Shown here: one piece after another, positions 39,152-48,717 of the stretch
How positions within the stretch are numbered: position 1 is the first letter of the stretch
Layout of the letters: each line of letters opens with the position of its first letter
Origin: Lederbergia panacisoli
Lineage (GTDB): Bacteria; Bacillota; Bacilli; Bacillales; Bacillaceae_C
Direction of reading: 5' to 3'
Length of the DNA: 64,000 nucleotides
Assembly: GCF_024626525.1 (NCBI RefSeq)
Contig: NZ_JANJGU010000002.1
Span: 62,001-126,000, forward strand
Position numbers and translations under genes: made by a program
Notes under the pieces: generated by a model
What the model saw: only the letters and a program-made list of their open reading frames with translations
What the model was told of the DNA's origin: nothing
The model's database searches: none

Positions 39152-39708
39152 TTATACAGCTAGTATTTCCTGCTCTTTTTCTTTTGTAATATCATCAATT
39201 TTCTTTATATGATTATCCGTTAATTTTTGAATATCATCAGAATAACCACGTAAATCATCTTCAGTAATGTCCCCATTTTTTTCTAGCTTTTTCAACTCAT
39301 CATTACCATCCCGACGGATATTACGAATAGCAATTTTTGCATCTTCGCCTTCTTTTCTTACAATTTTCACAAGGTCTTTTCTACGTTCTTCTGTAAGTTG
39401 TGGAATGGAAAGTCTAATTAAAGAGCCATCGTTTGAAGGCGTAAGGCCTAGATCTGATTTTAAAATAGCTTTTTCGATATCACCAAGAATCGTTTTATCA
39501 TAGGGCTGAATGACAAGCAATCTTGCCTCTGGTACAGAAATAGAAGCCATTTGATTCACGGGCGTGGGAGCACCATAGTAATCAATTGTTAGCCTATCTA
39601 ACAGCGATGCGCTCGCTCTTCCAGCACGAATGCTTGCAAGTTCTCGAGTATAAACTTGGATAGCTTTCTCCATTTTGTTCTTCGTTTCGGAAATTACTTG
39701 TTTTGCCA

Positions 39709-39709
<1 letters not shown>
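39152..39709 (-). CDS. frr: Ribosome recycling factor
   Basis: Splits post-termination ribosomes together with EF-G. It has the canonical 185 residues, with [19 protein letters not shown] and [14 protein letters not shown]. The first base of its start overlaps the pyrH stop (TAATG), so the two genes are coupled. Confidence 0.98.
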
Positions 39710-40452
<743 letters not shown>

Positions 40453-40506
40453 TTATGTATTATTTTTGCGTAAGAGAGTCACTTTTGGTGAACTTCCTTT
40501 TCTTTG

Positions 40507-40534
40507 AAAAAAAGGGAACACATAATGTTCCCTT
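40507..40534 (-). terminator. Intrinsic terminator after tsf
   Basis: On the minus strand AAGGGAACA-ttatg-TGTTCCCTT is followed by TTTTT. It separates tsf from pyrH. Confidence 0.9.
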
Positions 40535-40539
40535 CGTTA

Positions 40540-41421
40540 TTATTTCTTAATTTGACTCATAACTTCTTCTGCAAAATTTTCTTGGCGCTTTTCAAGACCT
40601 TCTCCAACCTCAAAACGGATAAATTCTACAACATTAGCACCATTTGACTCTACAAATTGACGAACCTTTTGATCTGGATTTTTTACGAATGTTTGGTCTA
40701 GCAAGCAAATATCTTCGAAGAATTTACGTAGGCGACCTTCTACCATTTTCGCAACTATGTTCTCAGGCTTGCCTTCGTTTAATGCTTGTTGTGTAAGCAC
40801 TTGGCGCTCGCGCTCAGTTTCTTCTGCTGATACTTGATCACGGGAAATATATTTAGGGTTAATAGCAGCGATATGCATTGCTACATCTTTTGCTACCGCT
40901 TCTTCTGTAGTACCTTCTAAAACAGTTAGTACTGCTATGCGGCCACCCATATGCAAGTATTCACCAAATGCACCGTTGTCGGTTTTGGTTTTCACTTCAA
41001 AACGGCGTAACGTGATTTTTTCACCAATTTTTGCAATAGCAGCATTTACATATTCACCGACTGTTTGGCCATTAGACATTTTTTGCTCTAATGCTTCTTC
41101 AACAGATGCAGGTTTATTTGCAAGTAAATGCTCAGCTAATTCTTTAACTAAGTTTTGGAAGTTTTCGTTTTTAGCAACGAAATCTGTTTCAGCATTTACT
41201 TCAAGGATTACAGCATCATTACCTTTACTTAAAATAAATGTTGTTCCTTCAGCAGCAATACGGTCAGCCTTTTTCGCAGCGGAAGCAATCCCTTTCTCAC
41301 GAAGAAAATCAATAGCTTCTTCCATATTTCCGTTAGTTTCAGTCAAGGCTTTTTTACAATCCATCATACCTGCGCCTGTTTTTTCACGCAATTCTTTTAC
41401 CATTTGTGCAGTAATTGCCAT
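40540..41421 (-). CDS. tsf: Elongation factor Ts
   Basis: Guanine nucleotide exchange factor for EF-Tu. It has 293 residues, an N-terminal UBA-like domain ([20 protein letters not shown]) and the core contact segment [11 protein letters not shown]. Located just after rpsB. Confidence 0.98.
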   Translation of the reverse strand: MAITAQMVKELREKTGAGMMDCKKALTETNGNMEEAIDFLREKGIASAAKKADRIAAEGTTFILSKGNDAVILEVNAETDFVAKNENFQNLVKELAEHLLANKPASVEEALEQKMSNGQTVGEYVNAAIAKIGEKITLRRFEVKTKTDNGAFGEYLHMGGRIAVLTVLEGTTEEAVAKDVAMHIAAINPKYISRDQVSAEETERERQVLTQQALNEGKPENIVAKMVEGRLRKFFEDICLLDQTFVKNPDQKVRQFVESNGANVVEFIRFEVGEGLEKRQENFAEEVMSQIKK

Positions 41422-41448
41422 TTGTTTTGCCTCCTAAATGATAGTTTG

Positions 41449-41488
41449 AAAAAAGGTGATAAGTGTCTATCACTCTTATCACCTTTTA
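41449..41488 (-). terminator. Hairpin terminator or attenuator between rpsB and tsf
   Basis: On the minus strand AAAGGTGATAAG and CTTATCACCTTT pair over a 12-nt loop and are followed by TTTC. It ends only about 28 bp before the tsf start, so some read-through must supply tsf unless tsf has its own promoter. Confidence 0.75.
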
Positions 41489-41536
41489 TCGTAATGATAC
41501 AGCTCTGTCAAATACCAGGCTGAGTTCTTTTATATG

Positions 41537-42256
41537 TTAGACGTTTGCAGTTTCAGCTGCTTCTTCTGCTTCTTCATCCTGTTTGGATTCGAGCAATGCA
41601 TCAGCCATTTTAGCAGTCAAAAGCTTTACTGCACGGATTGCATCATCGTTAGCAGGAATTACATGATCGATTTCATCCGGATCACAGTTTGTATCAACGA
41701 TTCCGACGATAGGAATATTCAATTTACGTGCCTCTGCAACAGCAATTCTCTCTTTGCGAGGATCAATTATGAACATAGCATCTGGAAGAGTTTTCATATC
41801 CTTAATGCCACCTAAAAATTTAACGAGGCGGTCATATTCTTTCTTCAACATAACGACTTCTTTTTTAGGCAATACTTCGAAGGTTCCATCTTCTTCCATT
41901 TTTTCGATTGCTTTTAAGCGTTCGATTCTTTTTTGAATAGTTTCAAAGTTAGTTAAAGTTCCACCGAGCCAGCGATGGTTTACATAGTAATGTCCGGCAC
42001 GCTCTGCTTCTTCTTTAACAGATTCTTGAGCTTGTTTTTTTGTTCCAACGAAAAGAACTTTACCATTGTTATCAGCAAGCTCTCTCATAAAGTTATAAGC
42101 TTCTTCGACCTTTTTCACCGTTTTTTGAAGATCGATAATATAAATACCGTTACGTTCCGTAAAAATGTACTTTTTCATTTTTGGGTTCCAACGGCGTGTT
42201 TGATGTCCAAAATGAACACCAGCTTCAAGCAATTGCTTCATTGAAATTACTGACAT
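41537..42256 (-). CDS. rpsB: 30S ribosomal protein S2
   Basis: A 239-residue ribosomal protein ([19 protein letters not shown] ... [18 protein letters not shown]). The tail is acidic. AAGGAGG lies 10 nt before the chosen ATG; the longer frame starting further upstream is discarded. It follows the flagellar operon but has its own promoter. Confidence 0.98.
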   Translation of the reverse strand: MSVISMKQLLEAGVHFGHQTRRWNPKMKKYIFTERNGIYIIDLQKTVKKVEEAYNFMRELADNNGKVLFVGTKKQAQESVKEEAERAGHYYVNHRWLGGTLTNFETIQKRIERLKAIEKMEEDGTFEVLPKKEVVMLKKEYDRLVKFLGGIKDMKTLPDAMFIIDPRKERIAVAEARKLNIPIVGIVDTNCDPDEIDHVIPANDDAIRAVKLLTAKMADALLESKQDEEAEEAAETANV

Positions 42257-42371
42257 AGTGTTTTTTCCTCCTTGGTTTTTTTCCTCCGTCCCGCTCATTT
42301 TTTGTACATTCTGTTATAAAAACAGCACCATGCAACAAAATCACGGAACGTGTGTATTAACACCATCAATC

Positions 42372-42400
42372 AATATAGCATAAAAAAAGATTGCTATCAA
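42372..42400 (-). promoter_or_regulatory. SigA-type promoter for rpsB
   Basis: TTGATA (42395-42400), a 17-bp spacer and TATATT (42372-42377) on the minus strand. The -35 box overlaps the swrB stop codon. A leader of about 110 nt with a GCTGTTTTTATAACAG-type hairpin follows and could host S2 autoregulation. Confidence 0.65.
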
Positions 42401-42891
42401 GTATTACTTCGATTTTCATGAAACTTAAGAAGCAGCTCCACTTCGGTTTTCCCTTTTTTTAATTGTTTTGCTATTTCGCTGCTAGATAATCCTTTTTGTG
42501 ATAGATCTTCTACTTGTTCAGCGAACGTTTTTTTTGTATCTACTTCAGTCTGATTATTTTTATACACTTCAGTAGCCAGCAGCCGTGAATACGTCTCTGC
42601 GGTAATAGGAGCTTCCTTCTCTACTACTGCTTCAGGTTCTATCTTAGTTAACTGCTCGTCGCCAGATTGTTTGTTATTCTTTGGTGAATGCTGAAATTGA
42701 GTAATAAATGATTTATTTTCTTCCTTAAGCTCCAATAGAAACGCTGATAACATTTCTTCAGACTCTTCTTGAATTTTACGTTGATTCCGTTCAATTTCTA
42801 TGAAACGGTTTTGACGTTGATATAAAATAACCACTGCTAAAATCAAGAAAATATTCAACATAAATAAGAAAAAGATTAGTATACCGATCAA
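42397..42891 (-). CDS. swrB: Swarming motility protein SwrB
   Basis: Single-pass membrane protein that in B. subtilis promotes flagellar type III export activation and hook-basal-body maturation. It has 164 residues: one N-terminal transmembrane helix (residues 2-23), a charged coiled-coil-like stretch, and a conserved C-terminal helix-turn-helix-like segment (QVEDLSQKGLSSSEIAKQLKKG). B. subtilis SwrB is 167 residues. It is the last gene of the fla/che operon here. Confidence 0.88.
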   Translation of the reverse strand: MIGILIFFLFMLNIFLILAVVILYQRQNRFIEIERNQRKIQEESEEMLSAFLLELKEENKSFITQFQHSPKNNKQSGDEQLTKIEPEAVVEKEAPITAETYSRLLATEVYKNNQTEVDTKKTFAEQVEDLSQKGLSSSEIAKQLKKGKTEVELLLKFHENRSNT

Positions 42892-42899
42892 TATTATCC

Positions 42900-43208
42900 C
42901 TACCCGTTGTAATCAATTGTCGTACCTTTATAAGGGTGAGTTCCCTCTACTTTTATTGGTTTCTTTTTTTTATTCCTATTAGGCGGATTTTCATCACCAT
43001 TATGATGGGATTGGCCATCTTTTAATAGTAGTTTGTCTTTTCGATCCATTTCCATAATCCCGTGACGCTCTCGCTCAAGTTTCTCTTCCATTTCTTTCGC
43101 TGCTTGGTCTAAGATGATTTGCCCTCTTTGCTGGAGTTGATCAGAGATTTTCCCCGCTTCAACCGTTCTGGGAAGGGCAACTTGCATTTCAATCGATTTT
43201 AGACTCAC
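42900..43208 (-). CDS. Unknown small protein between sigD and swrB
   Basis: A 102-residue polar protein, not present between sigD and swrB in B. subtilis as far as I recall. The N-terminal half is a likely helix (residues 1-60; VEAGKISDQLQQRGQIILDQAAKEMEEK in register), and the C-terminal half is Lys/Asn/Pro-rich and probably disordered. There is no signal peptide or membrane helix. It is 16 bp from sigD and 8 bp from swrB, so it is co-transcribed, and a role in motility or SigD control is a guess from context. Confidence 0.75.
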   Translation of the reverse strand: MSLKSIEMQVALPRTVEAGKISDQLQQRGQIILDQAAKEMEEKLERERHGIMEMDRKDKLLLKDGQSHHNGDENPPNRNKKKKPIKVEGTHPYKGTTIDYNG

Positions 43209-43224
43209 CTTTTTTATACCCCCG

Positions 43225-43980
43225 TTATTTTAGAAGTACACCCTTTAATTTAACAATCGTCTTAGAATGAATTTGGGAAATTCTTGAAGTGGATAATTGT
43301 AATATTTCTCCGATTTCTGTAAACGTCAATTCCTCTTTATAAAATAGACTTAATACTAATTGTTCTTTTTCATTAAGACCCGTTAGTGCAGACTCAAGAT
43401 CTTTAAGCCATTCATTTTTAACTAGCTGTTCTTCCGGAGTCAGTGTTTCGTCATCTTTAATATTATGGCTTTGACTTTCTTCGTCTTGATCATACATATG
43501 CTCATCAATTGATAAGACACTTGCAAAAAAGTGCTCATTTAATGTTTTGCATACTTCATCTTCAGAAAATCCGCTAACAGACGCAATTTCTTCCACCGAA
43601 GCATGACGCATTAATTCTTGTTCAAGCATTTGTGTGGCAGCTTCTATTTTCTTAACCTTTTCTCTCGTACTCCTAGGGAGCCAATCCTCTTTCCTTAACC
43701 CGTCAATAATTGCACCCCTAATTCGAAATGAAGCATATGTATCGAACTTAAGTTCCCTTGAAATATCATATTTATTTAAAGCATCCAGAAGGCCCAATAG
43801 TCCTAAGCTTTTGAGCTCTTCCCTACTAACATTTTTAGGCAAACCTACTGATATGCGTTGAACATGATAAGAAACTAAAGGCATGTATTTTTCTACGAGC
43901 ATATCTCCTGCATCAGCATCACGGGAATGAGTCCAAAGCTCCCAATATTTCTTCTCTTCCATCGGTGGTGAGTTCGACAT
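43225..43980 (-). CDS. sigD: Flagellar sigma factor SigD
   Basis: Alternative sigma factor (FliA type) for late flagellin, autolysin and chemotaxis genes. It has 251 residues: region 2 (KFDTYASFRIRGAIIDGLRK), region 3 (WLPRSTREKVKKIEAA) and region 4 (LSLFYKEELTFTEIGEILQLSTSRISQIH). The ATG following GAGGAGGGATTAT is used; 12 upstream codons are excluded. Its late position in the operon is a known point of SigD dosage control in B. subtilis. Confidence 0.97.
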   Translation of the reverse strand: MSNSPPMEEKKYWELWTHSRDADAGDMLVEKYMPLVSYHVQRISVGLPKNVSREELKSLGLLGLLDALNKYDISRELKFDTYASFRIRGAIIDGLRKEDWLPRSTREKVKKIEAATQMLEQELMRHASVEEIASVSGFSEDEVCKTLNEHFFASVLSIDEHMYDQDEESQSHNIKDDETLTPEEQLVKNEWLKDLESALTGLNEKEQLVLSLFYKEELTFTEIGEILQLSTSRISQIHSKTIVKLKGVLLK

Positions 43981-44021
43981 ATAATCCCTCCTCACAGTTA
44001 CAAGCGATTTTAGCATGCTGA

Positions 44022-44516
44022 TCAGATTTCAATCGTTTCTTGGTAAACTGTTTTTATTTGCAGCATACAGTTTTTAGTATCAAATTCTATCGTTCGGCCG
44101 TTATGTCCTCCGGTATCTTCAGCAACGAGTTGAATATTCAATGATTTCAACTCTTGTTTTACCGCTTCAATATTACGTGGACCAATTCTCATTTGATCAT
44201 TTTTTGACGAGAAATGAAACATTTGTGCTCCACCGGCAATTTTTGCCTTAAGCCTTGAATGATTTGCTCCAAGAGATATAAGCACATGAATCAGTTCTCT
44301 CAGAGCAGTATCAGCAAATTTCGCCTTATTTATCGTCTTATCTCCTCTTGCAAGTGCGGAATCAGGCAACATGATATGCGCGAGTCCAGCTAGATTAACT
44401 TGTTTATCATAAACAACTACCCCAACACACGACCCCAGTCCTGAAGTTCTTATTTTATCTGGTGATTTCACTATTTTCATTTCCGCAATACCTACCCTTA
44501 CTACTGTATCAATCAT
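44022..44516 (-). CDS. cheD: Chemoreceptor deamidase CheD
   Basis: Deamidates receptor glutamines and binds CheC. It has 164 residues with the catalytic Cys in SGLGSCVGV and the His in LAGLAHIMLPDS. It overlaps cheC by 8 bp, in keeping with their paired function. Confidence 0.96.
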   Translation of the reverse strand: MIDTVVRVGIAEMKIVKSPDKIRTSGLGSCVGVVVYDKQVNLAGLAHIMLPDSALARGDKTINKAKFADTALRELIHVLISLGANHSRLKAKIAGGAQMFHFSSKNDQMRIGPRNIEAVKQELKSLNIQLVAEDTGGHNGRTIEFDTKNCMLQIKTVYQETIEI

Positions 44517-45147
44517 TCATTTCGACTCCCAGTGTATTAAATATGACCGAAAACGAGCTGGGATCAGGGAGTAGAAAAAAATGACCGTTTACACTTTCGG
44601 AATTAGTATTTTCCTCATTTAAGGCCGTATCGATAACAATTGCGTAGTCTTGGGAATGTGATAATTCTATTAGTCCGTAACTTATAATTGCACCTGCCAT
44701 ATCAACACTAATAGATGGAACAGACGGGTAAAGGTCCAGGCCTGTAAAATCTGATAAGGATGATAAATAAGAACCGGACAATATATTACCCAATTCTTGC
44801 ATTGCGGATAGTCCCATTTCAGAATATGGTGGATGTTCAAAAGAAAAAGACATATCTCCAGTTAATTTTTGTACGTATTTAGTAGCCTGTTCAATAGGGA
44901 GAATAAAAAACATACTTCCTGATGCATCACCTTCTACCCTCAAAAACACTGCAGTAACGATTTTTTCGTGGCCACCAGCCATTTCTAGCATTTCATCAAA
45001 AGTAACAATTCTGACTGATGGAACTTTCATGTCAATACTTTTTCCAACTAAAACGGAAAGTGCAGTTGCTGCATTACCAGCGCCAATATTACCAATTTCT
45101 TTTAAAACGTCTAAATGAAAAGGGGTAATTATTTTTTTAAGCTCCAT
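44509..45147 (-). CDS. cheC: CheY-P phosphatase CheC
   Basis: Dephosphorylates CheY-P and partners CheD. Both active-site helices are present: EIGNIGAGNAATALS and QELGNILSGSYLSSLSDF, each with the key Glu and Asn. It has 212 residues. ATG is chosen over an upstream GTG since AAGGGG lies 8 nt before it. It overlaps cheW by 11 bp. Confidence 0.95.
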   Translation of the reverse strand: MELKKIITPFHLDVLKEIGNIGAGNAATALSVLVGKSIDMKVPSVRIVTFDEMLEMAGGHEKIVTAVFLRVEGDASGSMFFILPIEQATKYVQKLTGDMSFSFEHPPYSEMGLSAMQELGNILSGSYLSSLSDFTGLDLYPSVPSISVDMAGAIISYGLIELSHSQDYAIVIDTALNEENTNSESVNGHFFLLPDPSSFSVIFNTLGVEMND

Positions 45148-45607
45148 ACATTCCACCCCTTAAAGAAAGAGGACTCACGATATTTTCGAGATTTAATAAT
45201 AAAATTAGTCTTTTTTCTAAATTTGCGACTCCTTCGATGAATTCAGGTGGTGCCGCACCTGCAACATCTGGGCATGGCTCAATAAGGGATACTGGTATAT
45301 CTAAAACATCATTAGCTTCATCTACAATCATCCCAACAGTCATATTCTTATAGGCAACAATAATGATTCTAGTACGATCTGTGTACACTGCATCTCCAAG
45401 ATCGAAACGATTTTTCAAATCAATGATTGGAATTATAACTCCGCGTAAATTCGTCACTCCTTTAATAAAGGAAGGAACGTTCGGTACTCTTGTTAAATGG
45501 AGCATTTTTTCAATTGCGGTCACATGCTCAACTGAAATAGAATATTCCTTATCATTTAGTTTTAAAACGATTACTTTTTGTTCCGATGCAGCGATTGAAT
45601 TATTCAT
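45137..45607 (-). CDS. cheW: Chemotaxis coupling protein CheW
   Basis: Links receptors to CheA. It has 156 residues of the SH3-like CheW fold (VLKLNDKEYSISVEHVTAIEK; GVTNLRGVIIPIIDLKNRF). It lies 247 bp after cheA, an unusually wide gap for this operon, filled by a repeat copy. Confidence 0.95.
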   Translation of the reverse strand: MNNSIAASEQKVIVLKLNDKEYSISVEHVTAIEKMLHLTRVPNVPSFIKGVTNLRGVIIPIIDLKNRFDLGDAVYTDRTRIIIVAYKNMTVGMIVDEANDVLDIPVSLIEPCPDVAGAAPPEFIEGVANLEKRLILLLNLENIVSPLSLRGGMYGA

Positions 45608-45721
45608 TTTATCAGCTCCTATCCATGGGATATTTCAATTTTTATTATTAGAATTGCCGAATTAACCATTTTATGATTGAACGAAATAATAAACTACATA
45701 CCTAGTAAGTGCCTGCAAACG

Positions 45722-45780
45722 TTGATTTCCGTTCCAGGCGGACGCTTTCCGGAGAGCGAGCAACTGTAGCGGAAATCAAC
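45722..45780. repeat. Interspersed repeat A, copy 4 (internally deleted), inside the che operon
   Basis: A 59-bp core: TTGATTTCCGTTCCAGGCGG at one end and CTGTAGCGGAAATCAAC at the other, with the central ~65 bp of other copies missing. The left flank (aataataaactaca, agtaagtgc) matches A1 and the right flank (gcactatctt) matches A2. The RNA would fold as a hairpin in the cheA-cheW spacer. Confidence 0.78.
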
Positions 45781-45854
45781 CACGCACTATCTTTGTAAAG
45801 CAACAATGTTTGCAAAAACCGTTAGATTTGCGGCTTGAAATTTTGAAAGTCTAT

Positions 45855-47897
45855 TTATTTGATTAATGCATTGCAGTCAATGATGAGAGCAACTTGTCCA
45901 TCACCTAAAATAGTGGCGCCTGAAATGGCAAATACTTCTGTCAAATAAGACCCGAGTGATTTAAGCACTATTTCTTGTTGCCCAATAAAAGAATCAACGA
46001 TAAGGGCTGCCATTTTATCACCTTTACGAACGATTACAATCGAAATGAACTCACCTATATCACTGTCGGTATGAAGACTAAGAATTTCCTTTAAAGAAAT
46101 GAGCGGAACTACTTTACCTCTAAAATCAATAACTTGTTGATCATGCGCTAACATGATATCAGATTTTTTAATGATCGCTGTTTCAATTATGGAGGATAAA
46201 GGTAGAGCATATTTTTCAGGTCCAATTTCAATCAACATTGCGGATATAATTGATAAAGTTAATGGTAATTGGATAGAAAACTTCGATCCCTTTCCTTCAA
46301 CTGAATCGATGGAAACTGTACCGCCCAATGATTGAATTTTGGATTTTACTACGTCTAATCCTACTCCACGTCCTGAGATGTCAGAAATCGTTTCAGCTGT
46401 CGAAAAACCTGGTGCCATGATCAATTCAAATGCTTCCGAATCGGTTAACTCAGCAGCTTCATTTTGTGAAATAATTCCTTTTGACATTGCTTTTGCAATA
46501 ATTTTATTTCGATTTATGCCTGCACCATCATCTTCAATCTCTATGAACACATGATTTCCACTATGATATGCCTTTAATTGAATTTTTCCTGTTTCTGATT
46601 TTCCATTTGCTCTGCGGACTTCAGGGCTTTCGATACCGTGATCAATTGCATTTCTTAATAAATGAACAATAGGGTCACCAATCTCATCAATAACTGTTCG
46701 ATCTAATTCTGTTTCTGCTCCGATAATGTCCAATTCAAGCAACTTGTCCAAATCCTTTGCAAGCTGTCTAACCATTCGAGGAAATCGATTAAATACATTG
46801 TCAACAGGCACCATTCTCATATTTAAAATAATACTTTGCAAATCACCAGATATACGCGTCATTCTTTCAACTGTTTCAGATAAATCCAAGTTCTCTATAT
46901 CTTGTGCAATTTGCTCTAGACGGCCTCTATCAATGACAAGCTCCTCAAAAAGATTCATTAACATATCAAGACGCTCAATATTCACTCTAATCGTTTTATT
47001 GGCAGCTTTACTTTGTTTCTTTTCAATAATTTCCGGTTTTTTGGAAGATTGAGGTACAGAAATCTCTATTTGCGATTTTTCGTTTACAACTAAATCTTCA
47101 AGCACATCTTCTTCACTATTTTGTTCTATTGAAAATGTATCGATTAAGTTCGCCTCAACCGAATCAATTTCCGAAATTTTCATGACTTTTTTACGTAAGT
47201 CTTCCCCAGATTCTTTTGTAATTAACGTCACAGTAAACTCAGAATCAAACTGTTCTTCTTCTAATTGTTCAACCGAAGGCATAGATTTTATGACTTCTCC
47301 ACATTTTTCCAAAACTTCAAAAACCATAAATACACGGGCTGTTTTTAATAAGCAATCTGGACGCAACGAAATTGTTAGTTCATAACAATCAAAGCCTAGT
47401 TCCCTTGATTGCTCGATAACTGTTTTTTCATATTGATCATATTTATTTTTTGGATATGTAATTGACGCAAGCGCTGCCGCTGTTTCATCTTTGGCTTTAC
47501 CACTTATTGCTTGTATATTTCCTTGCTCTATTTGTTCTAACTTTGAAATGGCCACACTTACATCTCGAGTTCCATCTCCGCCGGTGGCAATGGATTCTAC
47601 CATTGCTTCTAAATCGTCTACTGCAAGAAACACAATATCTAATAATTCCGTACTAACTTGCATTTTCTCATTTCTAATTCCATCCAACACATTTTCCATT
47701 ATATGTGTTAAGTTAGCTAAGTCTGTGTACCCCATTGTAGCCGACATACCTTTCAACGTATGGGCAGCTCTAAAAATATTGTTCACAATTTCAAGATTAT
47801 GAGGATCCTTTTCTAGTTCAAGGAGATTTTGATTCAAAGATAATAAATGCTCTTTACTCTCATCAATGAATACTTCTAGATATTGATTCATATCCAT
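45855..47897 (-). CDS. cheA: Chemotaxis histidine kinase CheA
   Basis: Central kinase that phosphorylates CheY and, in other bacilli, CheB. It has 680 residues: P1 Hpt with His46 (FRAAHTLKGMSATMGY), a P2 region (about 150-270), P3 dimerisation (NIERLDMLMNLFEELVID), P4 ATPase (HLLRNAIDHGIE, DDGAGINR, ISGRGVGLDVV) and P5 CheW-like (ALPLSSIIE). The start ATG follows AAAGGA; a GTG two codons earlier is an alternative. Confidence 0.97.
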   Translation of the reverse strand: MDMNQYLEVFIDESKEHLLSLNQNLLELEKDPHNLEIVNNIFRAAHTLKGMSATMGYTDLANLTHIMENVLDGIRNEKMQVSTELLDIVFLAVDDLEAMVESIATGGDGTRDVSVAISKLEQIEQGNIQAISGKAKDETAAALASITYPKNKYDQYEKTVIEQSRELGFDCYELTISLRPDCLLKTARVFMVFEVLEKCGEVIKSMPSVEQLEEEQFDSEFTVTLITKESGEDLRKKVMKISEIDSVEANLIDTFSIEQNSEEDVLEDLVVNEKSQIEISVPQSSKKPEIIEKKQSKAANKTIRVNIERLDMLMNLFEELVIDRGRLEQIAQDIENLDLSETVERMTRISGDLQSIILNMRMVPVDNVFNRFPRMVRQLAKDLDKLLELDIIGAETELDRTVIDEIGDPIVHLLRNAIDHGIESPEVRRANGKSETGKIQLKAYHSGNHVFIEIEDDGAGINRNKIIAKAMSKGIISQNEAAELTDSEAFELIMAPGFSTAETISDISGRGVGLDVVKSKIQSLGGTVSIDSVEGKGSKFSIQLPLTLSIISAMLIEIGPEKYALPLSSIIETAIIKKSDIMLAHDQQVIDFRGKVVPLISLKEILSLHTDSDIGEFISIVIVRKGDKMAALIVDSFIGQQEIVLKSLGSYLTEVFAISGATILGDGQVALIIDCNALIK

Positions 47898-47910
47898 AAG
47901 CACACGTCCT

Positions 47911-48507
47911 TTATCTAATATAATTCAAAATCGTATCAGCTATATCACCCAGTTTTGCGATAACGTCAACTTGCTTAGTGGCAATGGCAGCGTTTGGCAT
48001 ACCATAAACGATGCAAGTTTCTTCGGATTCGGCTATCGAGTAAACATTACTATCTTTCTTCAATTCTACCAAACCAGCCGCACCGTCAGTTCCCATTCCT
48101 GTCATAATTACAACAATTTTATCGAAATTTGTTAATTTATTTATTGAGTTGAACAAGACATCTACAGAAGGACGATGTCCGTTAACAGTGGGACTATCCA
48201 CTATTTTCACTTTTGCCCTTCCTCCGGTTTGAATAATTGTCATATGTCTGCCGCCGGGAGCGATATAGGCAGTACCTTCCTTTAATTGCTCGCCATCTTC
48301 AGCTTCTTTCACATCTATATCACATATTGTGTTTAATCTATCAGCCAATGACTTTGTAAATTTCGGAGGCATATGTTGAACAATAACAATAGATGCATCT
48401 AAATTTTTCGGTAATTGTGTTAATACCGCTTGCAATGCTCGAGGACCACCCGTTGATGTTCCGATACATATGATTTTTTTCCTCTGCAGCTTTTTACATG
48501 ATGTCAT
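47911..48507 (-). CDS. cheB: CheB methylesterase domain lacking the receiver domain
   Basis: Removes methyl groups from receptor glutamates. Only 198 residues are encoded, against about 357 in B. subtilis CheB. The catalytic domain starts almost at once (KIICIGTSTGGPRALQ). The triad is intact: Ser18 in GTSTGG, His45 in VQHMP, Asp141 in MTGMGTDG. The N-terminal CheY-like receiver and linker are entirely missing, and the 210 bp upstream hold no remnant I can recognise. GAGGAG sits upstream of the ATG. It is likely functional but not controllable by CheA phosphorylation in the normal way. Confidence 0.92.
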   Translation of the reverse strand: MTSCKKLQRKKIICIGTSTGGPRALQAVLTQLPKNLDASIVIVQHMPPKFTKSLADRLNTICDIDVKEAEDGEQLKEGTAYIAPGGRHMTIIQTGGRAKVKIVDSPTVNGHRPSVDVLFNSINKLTNFDKIVVIMTGMGTDGAAGLVELKKDSNVYSIAESEETCIVYGMPNAAIATKQVDVIAKLGDIADTILNYIR

Positions 48508-48539
48508 AATCTACTACTACTCCTCTAAATTTTACTAAA

Positions 48540-48635
48540 AGCTCTTTTCCTTATCATTGTTGCTATTTGATGTAAATATAAGTAATGAGAAATAGATTTT
48601 ATCCTTGAAACTGATAGTAATATGGGAAAAGAGCT
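48540..48635 (-). promoter_or_regulatory. Structured cheB leader closed by an 11-bp inverted repeat
   Basis: AGCTCTTTTCC lies near the predicted transcript 5' end (48625-48635 on the minus strand) and GGAAAAGAGCT (48540-48550) lies just before the cheB ribosome-binding site. The arms enclose 74 nt, and TATCA/TGATA next to them may extend the stem. TTTT follows the 3' arm. This could be an RNA regulatory element; no known riboswitch signature is visible. Confidence 0.4.
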
Positions 48636-48641
48636 ACTAGC

Positions 48642-48670
48642 ATTATAAGAACTTCCTTATTAGGAGTAAA
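48642..48670 (-). promoter_or_regulatory. SigA-like promoter inside the operon, upstream of cheB
   Basis: TTTACT (48665-48670), exactly 17 bp, then a perfect TATAAT (48642-48647) on the minus strand. A 9-bp hairpin, GTAAAAGCC ... GGCTTTTAC (48666-48691), overlaps the -35 side and may stabilise the flhG mRNA 3' end. Confidence 0.55.
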
Positions 48671-48717
48671 AGCCGGCTTTTGGGCTTTTACAAACAACAA
48701 ACATAAAGAATCTAGAC

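Noticed and set aside
40937-41437. A 166-codon plus-strand frame antisense to tsf
   Set aside because: It mirrors a highly conserved gene and has no start signals; codon bias on the tsf strand explains the open frame.
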